Source of the DNA: a virus
Direction: 5' to 3' (one strand)
Length of the DNA: 57,615 nucleotides
Virus record (IMG/VR): IMGVR_UViG_3300045911_000150
Coordinates: 1-57,615 of that record
A model generated the notes under the pieces. That model ran no database searches, was not told where the DNA came from, and saw only the letters and a list, made by a program, of their open reading frames with translations. The translations under genes were made by a program, and so were the position numbers. Positions 7,339 to 16,900 of this stretch are shown piece by piece; within the stretch, counting starts at the first letter, position 1, and the number at the start of each line of letters is the position of its first letter.

Positions 7339-8373
7339 ATGAGCATCACCGCCTACGGCGACATCTCGCCTGCCATCGCAGCGTATTCGGTCGTCCGCAT
7401 GCTGAAGCGTGCAATGCCCTACCTGCACATCGAGAAGTTCGGCCAGACCTACGTCTTGCCGACCAACAACACCAACGTGGCCAAGTTTCGCCGGTACTTC
7501 CTGACGGGCGCCGGCGGTTCGGCCGGCTCGGGCGCAGGCAACTTCTTCATCCCGCTGGCGACGACCCCGCTGCTGGAAGGCGTGACCCCGGCGGGCAACC
7601 GCCTGGCGAACCAGGACTACACCGTCACGCTGCAGCAGTACGGCGACTTCATCACGATCTCCGATGTCGTGATGGACACCCACACCGACCCGATCCTCAA
7701 CCAGGCTACCGAGATCCTGGGCGAGCAGGCGGCGGTGACCGTCGAGACGCTGCGGTTCAACGTGCTGCGGGCCGGGCTGAACGTGTTCCTGGCCAACCTG
7801 GTCGGTACGCGGGGCGGCATCGTTACCGCGATCTCGCTGGCCGACCAGCGGCGCGTCACCACCGCGCTGAACCGCCAGAACGCCCGCAAGATCAGCTCGG
7901 TCGTGGCCTCGACCCCCGACTTCAACACCAAGTCGGTCGAGGCGGCGTACATGGCGATCTGCCACCCGGACTTGGAGTCGGACATCCGCTCGATGACCGG
8001 GTTCAAGCCGGTCGCGGACTACGGCTCGCACACCTCGCCGTTCGAGGGCGAGATCGGCTCGGTCGAGCAGGTGCGCTATCTGTCCTCGACGGTCTTCGAG
8101 CCCTGGCTGGGCGAGGGCGGCGCGGTCTCGGCGGCGTTCCGGCGCACGGGGTCGAACGCGGACGTGTATCCGATCCTGTACTTCGCGCGCGATGCGTTCG
8201 GCATCGTGCCGCTGAAGGGCAAGTCGTCGATGACGCCCATGGTCGTCAACCCCAAGCCGGCGGCGGGCGACCCCCTCGGCCAGCGTGGGACTGTCGGCTG
8301 GAAGCTGTGGCACGGCACGGTCATCCTCCAGGACGCCTTCATGGTGCGCCTGGAAGTGGCCTGCAGTGCCTGA
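7339..8373 (+). CDS. Major capsid protein, N4-gp56 family
   Basis: The protein has 344 residues and a good ribosome-binding site (AGGAGC). Segments such as TPLLEGVTPAGNRL, YTVTLQQYGDFITISDVV, DPILNQATEILGEQA and a late FARDAFGIVPLKG fit the N4-gp56 (HK97-fold) capsid family, found well beyond true N4-like phages. It forms the capsid shell. The preceding scaffold gene and the hairpin immediately downstream (8381-8400), which could tune levels, match the need for high expression. Confidence 0.92.
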   Translation: MSITAYGDISPAIAAYSVVRMLKRAMPYLHIEKFGQTYVLPTNNTNVAKFRRYFLTGAGGSAGSGAGNFFIPLATTPLLEGVTPAGNRLANQDYTVTLQQYGDFITISDVVMDTHTDPILNQATEILGEQAAVTVETLRFNVLRAGLNVFLANLVGTRGGIVTAISLADQRRVTTALNRQNARKISSVVASTPDFNTKSVEAAYMAICHPDLESDIRSMTGFKPVADYGSHTSPFEGEIGSVEQVRYLSSTVFEPWLGEGGAVSAAFRRTGSNADVYPILYFARDAFGIVPLKGKSSMTPMVVNPKPAAGDPLGQRGTVGWKLWHGTVILQDAFMVRLEVACSA

Positions 8374-8380
8374 TGAACCG

Positions 8381-8400
8381 GGGAGGGCTTCGGCCCTCCC
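8381..8400 (+). terminator. UUCG-tetraloop hairpin after the capsid gene
   Basis: GGGAGGGC-TTCG-GCCCTCCC is a perfect 8-bp stem closed by a very stable TTCG tetraloop, starting 7 nt after the capsid stop. There is no strong U-run. It probably reduces read-through or protects the capsid mRNA 3' end. Confidence 0.65.
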
Positions 8401-8430
8401 TGACCCCCACACCTTCCAGGAGCAACCTCC

Positions 8431-8751
8431 ATGATCGTCACCACGCTTCCCCGCAACACATCGGCCGGTCTGGCCAACCTGGCGACCGGCTCGTTCACCA
8501 CGCCTGACCCTGCCGAGCTCATCACCGTGATCTGCGGCTTCCGCCCGCGTCGGGTCGAGCTGATCAACGCGACCACGCCCACCGTGCTCGTCAAGACCGC
8601 GAGCATGGACGCCGGAGCGACGTTCCGGCAGGTCGCGGCGGGCACCGGCACGATCCAGACCGGCCACATCACGCTGACCGACGAAGGCTTCACCTTGGCC
8701 GCGACCCCGGCCGGTGCGGCGCAGACCTGGCACTACGCGGCTCAGGACTGA
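8431..8751 (+). CDS. Putative capsid-associated (decoration/head) protein (106 aa)
   Basis: A strong ribosome-binding site (CCAGGAGC) precedes ATG. The sequence alternates short beta-strand-like segments with Gly and Thr (GFRPRRVELINATTPT, GTIQTGHITLTDEGFTL), as expected of a small beta-sandwich. It lies directly after the capsid gene between two hairpins, suggesting it is made at high level with the capsid. The decoration role is inferred from position and fold pattern, not from a recognised motif. Confidence 0.65.
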   Translation: MIVTTLPRNTSAGLANLATGSFTTPDPAELITVICGFRPRRVELINATTPTVLVKTASMDAGATFRQVAAGTGTIQTGHITLTDEGFTLAATPAGAAQTWHYAAQD

Positions 8752-8754
8752 CCA

Positions 8755-8780
8755 GAGAGGGGCCCTTGCAGGCCCCTCTC
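8755..8780 (+). terminator. GC-rich hairpin after the putative decoration gene
   Basis: GAGAGGGGCC-CTTGCA-GGCCCCTCTC is a perfect 10-bp stem with a 6-nt loop, 4 nt after the stop codon. No U-run follows, so it is most likely an attenuator or 3'-end stabiliser. Confidence 0.6.
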
Positions 8781-8804
8781 GCACACACGAAAGCGATCTC
8801 CGCA

Positions 8805-9050
8805 ATGGCATACAACGACCCGATCAGCATCGAGCGCACCGGCAACGGGTTCATCGTCTGCGTGCGGGACCCCGAGATCGAGGCGCAGAACCGCAAGGAG
8901 AGGGCCCCGTGGCGGGACCCGCAGCTGAAGTTCTCGTTCGAGACGATCGACTCCGTGGTGGAGTTCGTCAAGAAGGCCCTGAGCGACATGTCCTCGGAGG
9001 ACCCGTACACAACCGCCTTTGCGAAGGCCATGAAGGAGAGCGTGAAGTGA
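8805..9050 (+). CDS. Hypothetical protein (81 aa)
   Basis: ATG 8805 is chosen because the open frame upstream of it lies inside the hairpin. The product (starting MAYNDPISIERTGNGF) has a beta-rich first half and a helical C-terminus (ETIDSVVEFVKKALSD). Its stop overlaps the next start as GTGA. This class of short protein between capsid and connector genes is common in phages, but I cannot assign a role. Confidence 0.65.
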   Translation: MAYNDPISIERTGNGFIVCVRDPEIEAQNRKERAPWRDPQLKFSFETIDSVVEFVKKALSDMSSEDPYTTAFAKAMKESVK

Positions 9051-9427
9051 ACGACGAAGACGACCTGCTGAGCAACCTCAGCGACATGGATGATGACGAC
9101 GGCCCTGGCGGCCTGGTGGCGCAGCCCAAGACCAAGACCAGGACCAAGACCAAGGCGCCGCGGGTCTCAACGCCCGAGGGCGAGCAGATGGTTCGGATCA
9201 TCCTGGAGGAGTCCGAGGAAATCCCGCCCACCGGTCAGTTTGTCGGCCTGAACGGGCGCACCTGGATCATCCGGCCGGGCGAGGAGGTCGAGGTGCCGCA
9301 GGGCGTCGTCGAGGTGCTGCAGAACGCAGTCACGAGGGTGCCCGTCGTGGACCCGCAGACGCGGCAGGTCGTCGATTATCGGGACCGCACGCGGCTGCCG
9401 TTCCGCATCCTGAGTCGGCGAGGGTAA
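9047..9427 (+). CDS. Hypothetical virion-operon protein (126 aa), acidic N-terminus
   Basis: It starts at GTG 9047 in a GTGA overlap with the previous gene. An acidic run (residues 2-19, rich in Asp) precedes a Lys/Thr repeat (KTKTRTKTK). A globular beta-rich domain follows (QFVGLNGRTWIIRPGEEVEVP, then EVLQNAVTRVPVVDP). The second domain looks like a short structural beta module. The function is unknown; a head-completion role is possible from position. Confidence 0.7.
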   Translation: MNDEDDLLSNLSDMDDDDGPGGLVAQPKTKTRTKTKAPRVSTPEGEQMVRIILEESEEIPPTGQFVGLNGRTWIIRPGEEVEVPQGVVEVLQNAVTRVPVVDPQTRQVVDYRDRTRLPFRILSRRG

Positions 9428-9430
9428 CAC

Positions 9431-10195
9431 GTGACCTTGCGCGAGCTGCTCCGTGAGCTGCGCGAGAACATCCTTCACGATCGGTCGCACCGGGTGGAGG
9501 GTGACAGCGACTTGCTGTGGAGCGACGCGACGCTCGTGCGCTATATCGACGAGGCACAGCGCCGCTTGGCGCGGCAGGGCCTGGTCATTCGGGACGCGCG
9601 CACCCCCGAGGTGTGCCGCGTCCCGCTCCTTGAAGGGGTCGAGGAGTATGAGCTGCACCCCTCGGTGGTGGCGGTGGTCTCTGCGCGGCTGGAGGACAGC
9701 GCGCGCGACCTCGTCCGGGTCGGCCACGCGCTCCTGAACGGGTACCAGTCCCCGGACCAGCACGTCCATAGCGTGGCGTCCTACGCCAGCCTTCCTCCGG
9801 GCAGGGTGATCGCCTACTCGACGGACGAGAGCATCTCGGCGACCGAGACCGACTCGTTCGATGCTCCGATCCTGCGCGTCTTCCCGGCTCCGCGCGTCGA
9901 CGCGCTCACTCCGGTGCTGCTGCGCGTCGTGCGGATGCCGATTGACCGGCTTTCGGTCAACAACCTGGACGCAACCCCGGAGGTTCCGAGCGACTTCCAT
10001 CTGCCGATGCTGGACTGGGCGGCCTATCTTGCGCTACGAATGGCAGACATCGACGCAGGTCTGCCCCAGCGTGCTGCGGAGTTTCGGACCTCGTTCGAGA
10101 TGATGGTGGCAGAGGCACGCAAGGTCACGCTGCGGAAGATGTTCGCCCCGAAAGGCTGGGGCTTCGGTCGTGGCGGGTGGACATGGGAGACGTGA
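9431..10195 (+). CDS. Putative head-tail connector/adaptor protein
   Basis: The protein has 254 residues with a GTG start. The N-terminal LLWSDATLVRYIDEAQRRLARQG and the later pair FHLPMLDWAAYLALRMAD with a C-terminal helical bundle are typical of phage adaptor proteins (DUF6682-like) that attach under the portal. It would form the ring between portal and tail. The position after capsid and head genes and before the ejection protein supports this. Confidence 0.75.
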   Translation: MTLRELLRELRENILHDRSHRVEGDSDLLWSDATLVRYIDEAQRRLARQGLVIRDARTPEVCRVPLLEGVEEYELHPSVVAVVSARLEDSARDLVRVGHALLNGYQSPDQHVHSVASYASLPPGRVIAYSTDESISATETDSFDAPILRVFPAPRVDALTPVLLRVVRMPIDRLSVNNLDATPEVPSDFHLPMLDWAAYLALRMADIDAGLPQRAAEFRTSFEMMVAEARKVTLRKMFAPKGWGFGRGGWTWET

Positions 10196-10196
10196 C

Positions 10197-10934
10197 ATGG
10201 CCGACAACAGGGTTCTCGACTTCCTGAGGGGTGCCGTGCAGATGGCCTCCCCGGTTCCGGGGGGTGCGCCGGAGCGACCGCCTGTACAGAGTCCGCCCCC
10301 TCCGCCGCCGGTGATGGACGCTGCCGCGCAGCGCGCGCAGGCGGTTTCGGGGTTTCTGCCGACTCTTGCGAGGGAGGTTGTCGAGCAGACGGTTACGCGC
10401 CCTGCTGCGCGGACGGCAGCGGCTAGCGGCGCTTTGGGTAGCCGCATACTAGGCTATGGCGCGTCGTTGCTTGGTGCGACGGATTTCGGAGCAGATCAAT
10501 TTCGACGTGCTGAAGCTGCAGATCGGCGGTTTCTGGAGCTCGTGGGTGCTCGCCCGGGAGTGCCCATGCCGACCATGCCCGCACCCGCTGCCGCGCCCGC
10601 GCCCGCCGCCAAGACCCCGAATACCGGCGTTCAGCGGTCGGCAGGCACGTCTCAGCAGCAGCAAGAGCAGGCCATGATCCGGGCAGTGCAGGCTCTCGGC
10701 GGGCTGAACATCCGCCAGATCGACCAGCTGATGGGCGCGGTGCCTGCTGCGCCCGCGCGGCTGACGCCTCAACAGCAGGCGACCGAGGATCTGCGACAGC
10801 TCGCGCTGCGTGAGTACCTGGAAAATACGGGTCCGAATGCGACCGTGGAGCAGGCCTCGGCCGCGCGGCAGCAGCTGCTGCAGCTGCTCGGGCCGATCGC
10901 CGGCAATAACCAGGTCGGGCTGTTCAGCCAATGA
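10197..10934 (+). CDS. Hypothetical virion protein, Pro/Ala/Gln-rich (245 aa)
   Basis: ATG 10197 follows the previous stop by one base. The protein is helical and low complexity: PPVQSPPPPPPVMDAAAQ near the start, a central PAAAPAPAAK linker and a Gln-rich C-terminus (QQLLQLLGPIAGNNQ). Its stop overlaps the giant gene by 4 nt (ATGA). Its place just before the giant internal protein suggests an internal core or ejection partner. No family is recognised. Confidence 0.65.
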   Translation: MADNRVLDFLRGAVQMASPVPGGAPERPPVQSPPPPPPVMDAAAQRAQAVSGFLPTLAREVVEQTVTRPAARTAAASGALGSRILGYGASLLGATDFGADQFRRAEAADRRFLELVGARPGVPMPTMPAPAAAPAPAAKTPNTGVQRSAGTSQQQQEQAMIRAVQALGGLNIRQIDQLMGAVPAAPARLTPQQQATEDLRQLALREYLENTGPNATVEQASAARQQLLQLLGPIAGNNQVGLFSQ

Positions 10935-13900
10935 GCACCAACCCCTTTACGGGCGAGTACACCTCTCCGTTCGCAGCCGCGAACGGCTTGCCGAGGTATG
11001 ACGGGCCGCGGCGGTGGGAGGATCCTCCGGGGACCATGGTCAGCCGGGCGCTCGGGCGCGGCATCGACATCATGCAGCAGAACCTCGGCTCTGCGGTCGA
11101 GGGCATCGGAAACGTCACCGGCATCCGGGCGCTGGCCGATTATGGGGCGGATGTCGTGCGCCGCAACCAGGCGCAGATCGACGCCTCGCGCGCGATGGAG
11201 TCGGACGGCCCGCTGAGCTACTTCGTGAGCCTGCTCGGCGAGAACGCCCCCCAGTTGGCGCTGTCAGTGGGCGCTCCGCTGGTCGGGGGGCTCATGCGAG
11301 CTGCGCAGGGCTTCCGCGTCGGTGCCGCAGCCTCGGCCGGGTTCAACTACGCGATGCTGGCCGGTGAGGCGCGTGAGACCCAGCGCGCCGAGAACGAGCG
11401 CCAAGGCCTGGGTGCGCCGATCAACGAGGCGGCGGCATTCGGCGCCGCAGTCCCGGCGGCTGCGCTCGACACGCTGTCGGGCGTGATGCAGGCGCGGCTG
11501 GCGACGCGCTTCGCTCGCGCGACCGCAGAGGGCCGGCCGTTCTTCTCGGCGGCTACGGCGCGGGATGTTGCCGGGGCGGCGGCGCGTGGCGCGGCGACGG
11601 AGGCTCCGACTGAGGCGGGCCAACAGGCGATCTTGCGGGCGCAGGCCGGACAGTCGCTGACCGACCGCGAGGCCGCGCTGGAGATCCTCGAAGCGGGCAT
11701 GGCCGGGGCCATTCTGGGCGGCACGCTTTCGGGCGGTGCGCGGACTCTGGGCGCCCTGCGCCGGCCTGCGCAGCAGGTCACGAACGAGGACATCGTCCAG
11801 ACGGTCGATGCCGAGCTGGGGTCGGCGGAGCAGCCTGATCCGCGGCAGCCCGGCCTATTGCAGCCCGGCGAGGCCGGGCCGGGCAGAACGCTCCAGAACG
11901 TGCCGACGCCGGTGCTGGTTGAGCAGCTGATGGCGGCCCAGCAGCGCGAGCTGTCTGGTCAGGCGTCGCGAGAGGATGTGACGGCCCGGCAGATGCTGCA
12001 GGCCGAGCTGCGGCAGCGCGAGCGGGAGGCGGCGGAGTCTGAGCAAGCACAGCCCGTCGTGGACCAGCAGCAGTATGCGCTGCCTAGCCAGCAGGGCGAC
12101 CTGTTTCCCGGGGTGGCGCCGCCTCCGGCGCCACCGGCGCTTGCACAGCCGCCGCGGCCTGCTCAACGGTCGCTGTTCGGGGTGCAGGAGATGGGCCCGC
12201 AGCGGCCCTTCGGGACGCTTTCGGATCGAGAGCTGGAGGCGCGGTTCCTTGAGGCGCGCAAACAGGAAGCTGCAGCTGAGCGTCCTCAGGAAGTTCGGGA
12301 GACTACGCGCCTGCGGCAGATGCTTCAGGCGGAAATGCGGCGTCGGGATGCTGAGCGCGCGGAGGTCGAAGCGCGACAGGCGGAGGGCACCGAGGATCAG
12401 CGGCGGTTTGCGCGGCCCAGCCAGCAGGGCGACCTGTTCGACGGGGAAACTCTACTCGCTCAGCGCGCCGAGCGCGACGGCATGGCGGCCATCCGCCAAG
12501 AGATGTCGTCGATCGCGCAGGCTATGGGCTTGTCGCCGAGGTCCAAGTTCGCTCAGAGGCTGAGCGTTACCTCGCCCGAGGAGCTGCTCAATGCGGTGCT
12601 GGACGGGCTGGAGCGTACGAACGCTCCAGACTTCGACCCGAAAACCGAGGGCGATCTATCGCGGGTGCTGCAGCGGATTTCGTATGCGCTCGGTGTCGGG
12701 CGGGACTTCGATGCGGAGATCGGTGCGCTGGAGGCTCAGCGAGACCAGCTTCGGCGAGAGACCGGCCTGCGCACGCAGGAGTCCGCGAGTCAGTTTCGGG
12801 CGATGACGCAAGAGATGAACGCGCTCATGGCCCGCAAGGACATGTACGAGCGCGTGGTGGCGGAGCGTCGAGCTGCTGCAGAAGCTGCGGCTCAGGCTCA
12901 GGCGCGAGAGCAGGCTCTAGCAGCCCGGCGAGCGCAAGCGCGGGCCGCGGTCGAGGCGCGCATGCGAGATCGCCAGCGCGGACGCGATATGGCAGCAGCT
13001 CTGGCTCAGGAGCGGGCCCGGGAGCAGGCGGAGGCTCAAGCTCGGGCCCAAGCTGAGGCGGAACGCAACCCGCTCATGGCAGCGCGCCTACAAGAGGCTC
13101 AGGCGCGGCGAGCGCAGGCGGAGGCGCAAGCGCGGCTCTCTCGTCAGCGCCAGCAAGAGTTCGAGGCGGCGCAGCAGCAGCGGCGGGATGCTGACGTGCG
13201 GCGCGCACGTCAGCAAGCTGCGGATCAGCTTCTGGCGCGACAGAACGCTGAGATGCTCGAACAGCTGCGAGAGGATGTTCGGGCGAAACGAGCTGAGCTG
13301 AGGGCGGCAGCACAGCGCAATCCGATCATGGCTGATCGGCTCCGTGAGGCGATGGCTGCGGCAGAGCAGAGGCTGCGGCAAGAGCAAGAACGGCAGGCGC
13401 AGGAGGCACAGGCGAAGGCGCAGGCGGAGGCGCAGGCACGGCTCTCTCGTCAGCGCCAGCAAGAGTTCGAGGTAGCGGAGCAGCAGCGGCGGGATGCTGA
13501 CGTGCGCGCCGCGCGTCAGCAAGCTGTGGAGCAGCGTCTGGCGCAACAGAACGCCGAAATGCTTGCCCAGCTGCGAGAGAATGTTCGGGCGAAGCGAGCT
13601 GAGCTGAGGGAGGCAGAACAGCGCAACCCGATCATGGCTGATCGGCTCCGCGAGGCGATGGCTGCGGCAGAGCAGAGGCTGCAGCAGGAGCAAGAGCGGC
13701 AGGCGCAGGCGGAGGCGCAGGCGCGGCTCTCTCGTCAGCGCCAGCAGGAGCTTGCGGCGGCGGAGCAGCAGCGGCGGGATGCCGACGTACTGGCGGCCGA
13801 GCGGCAGGCGCGCGAGCAGATCGGCGAGCAGGTGCTGGCAAGCCGCGAGCCGTGGATGGAGCGCGGGTCGCCTGAGGCCCTTGCGCGGCTTCAGCAGGGT

Positions 13901-16900
13901 GCTGTTGAGCGGCGGCAGGCCCAGGCTGCGCAAAAGCCGGCTGTGATCGTGAGTGAGGCCCGGAAGGGCAACACATTCGAGATGACTACGGCGGACGGGG
14001 TGACCTACCGCCTCGACAAGCGACGTGACGGCTTCTACCTGAACAACCAGCGTGTGGGCAGGACGATCGAGACTGCCCGGGAAGGTGTGCGCCGGTATCA
14101 TGATGCCGAGCGCGGCATCATGCGCCGCGCGAACAAGGTATTCGATGCTGAGTTCGAGTCGGTTGCGGATGTGTCGCCTGCAGGGAGCCCGCTGCCTGGT
14201 CGGGCGGACATGATTCGCAACTACATCGCGCAAGCGACCCGCGGGTGGGCTGCCGCGCCCGGGAACGTCGTTGTGGTCGACTCCTACGCCGATCTGCCGG
14301 CCGGTCTGGCAGATGCAGATACGGCTGGGGTGATCGACACCAACGGAGATGTCTACATCGTCGCTGATGCGCATCAGCACCCCATGCTGGCGGTTGGGAC
14401 GCTGTTTCACGAGGTGCTCGGGCACCGGGGGCTGCGATTGCTGTATGGCCGCGCGCGGGCGGACGTGCTGGAGAACCTCTACGAGAACAGCCAGCGTGTG
14501 CGCGACCTCGTGCAGGAGTGGGAGGCGTCTTACTCCCCGGATGTGTTCCAGAGATCGTACGGCGATCTGCCTCTGCATCTGCGCGTGGAGGAGGCGCTGG
14601 CGACCATGTCGGAGGGCGGCCCGATCCGGGCCACCTTGCTCGACCGCATGAAGAAGGTCATCGCGGACTTTGCCCGGCGGCTCGGGCTCAAGGTGCAGTT
14701 CTCGGAGGCGCAGATCCGCGCCATCATGGCTCAGGCACACGAGCTGGCGATGGCGCAGGGCAGTGTCGAGCGGGATCTGAGCACGCCTGCGATGGGTCGC
14801 CCGGCTCGACGGGCGGTCGGCCCTGTCGCTACTCCGAGCCAGATCGCCGAGCTGGCGAAGCAGTACAAGGATCCCGTGCTGGCGGCGCCGATCCTGCGCC
14901 TCGCCTCAGTGGCGGCCAGCGGCGTCCCGGACACACCGCAGGGCGACCAGACGATCGTCCAGCGTCTGATCAAGGCGGTCACCGGTGTCACGAACCGGGC
15001 TCAGAGCACGAATGTGCGCGAGGCGGCCCGGGCGGCCGGGGTGTACTATCAGTCGCTCGGTCATCTCGTGAACACCTACGGCGATCTGTTCAAGATCACC
15101 ACGCGAGACGGGCGGCAAACCAACGCGCTCAAGGAGTTCCAGCGTGGTCGAGACCTGCGCGCGTCGGTGCGCGAGATCATCGGCCGGGTCGCCAACCAGG
15201 CGATGGACAGCTTTGCCAAGCTGAGCCCGACGGCCCAGCAGGATACGCTGGACCTGATGACGGGCACGTTCCTGCAGCTCGACCCCGGCAAGAGGCTGGA
15301 GGATCATGCGCACCTGACGCCTGCGGAGCGCGCGGCGCGGCGGTCGGAGCATGCCAAGCTGGTAGAGGCACGCAACCGGCTGGCTCGGGATGGCAATCTG
15401 AGCGCGTATGACAACATGGTCCACACCATGCGCGCGACCTACCTGCAGCAGCATACAATGGACCTGTACGACCTGATCCGGGCTACGCCCGAGATCCGGC
15501 AGAGAATCCAGGCGGCGGGGTCGAACCCGATTTTGAAGTTTGCCGAAGCGCACCGGATCCAGGGTAGCCCGCAGAAGATCGAGCAGTTCTGGGACAAGGA
15601 GCTCAAGGAGCTGCTTGTGCAGACCAAGGCGTTCGTTGCGCAGCAGACGACGACCAAGGCTACGGACCCCCAGATGCTGAAGTTCTCGTCCATGGTTGGT
15701 GCAATTCGCGAGGAGGTCGACAGCATCGAGCACGAAGTCCGGGCGATGAACGACTACCCCTACTTCCACCTCGGGCGGTTCGGGAAATACTACGCTTCGT
15801 TCCAGCTGCGCTCGGTGCCTGGCCCCAACAACACGCGCTTGCCGGATCCCAGGGCCGTGCGTGTGGTGCAGGAGCGCCTCAAGGCGATCGGGATGGACAA
15901 CGTGGTCCTCAGCGAGAACGCGGACGGGTCGAGCGTGTTCATCCGCGTGGAGAGCCCTGCAGCTGCGGACACGATCCAGAAGATGGCGCAGGACCTGATG
16001 GCCGAGGGCGTCGTCGACGACAAGGTGCCGCCGAAAGCCGGCGAGGTGGACCCTCTGGCGGAGCTGCCTGAGTCCGCGCGGAAGACGCTGGACAGCCTGC
16101 TGCTTGAAGTGGAGGCGCGGAACGCCCCCACGACGGCGGACACGCCCGAGACCAGCGCCGTCAAGGCGGAGTACGTCGCACGACTGAAGGCCGACCTGAA
16201 GGCTGCGTTCCTGGCTCGCCTGCCGGACTCCTCGGTGGCGAAGGTCATGGCCCGGCGAGGCTTCAAGGCAGGGTTCGACAAGGACATGCTGCGGGCCTTC
16301 GCCCTGCGGATGCAGGTCGCCTCGAACTCGGCTGCGTCGCGACTGGCGGCGAACATCACGGGAGACGCGATCAACGAGATGACGACGGCCGTCTCGAACG
16401 CACGCGCGGGCGACTCGAGCAAGTGGACCATGACCACGGTTCTGCGCGAGCTGATGAAGCGCGAAGCGACGGCGCCGGACACCATGGCGACGAACTTCAT
16501 CGACGCCATGCGGGCGTTCAACCATAACTACTTCCTGGCCTGGAACCCCGGCTACTGGCTGACCCAGATCACGCAGCTGCAGACCAACCTCTGGCCCGAG
16601 CTGGTCAAGAGCGGGATGAGCTACAAGGACGCCTTCGGAGCGATGCAGCGTGGGTTCGGCCCGGCGTTCCAGATCACCAAGGCGGTGATCGCGGACGCCA
16701 AGAAGCGCGGATTCGCACGCTACGGCGCGGACGCCACGGTCACGACCGAAGTCCTGGACAAGATCCAGCTCTTGCCGGATCCGGCGAAGGACGCGGAGCT
16801 CAAGCAGTTCATTCTGCGGATGTATCTGCGCGGGTCGATCGACATCGGGTCGGCCTCGCGAGAGCTTGGCCGGGTGGCCGAGGGCCGAGCAGAAGGCAAG

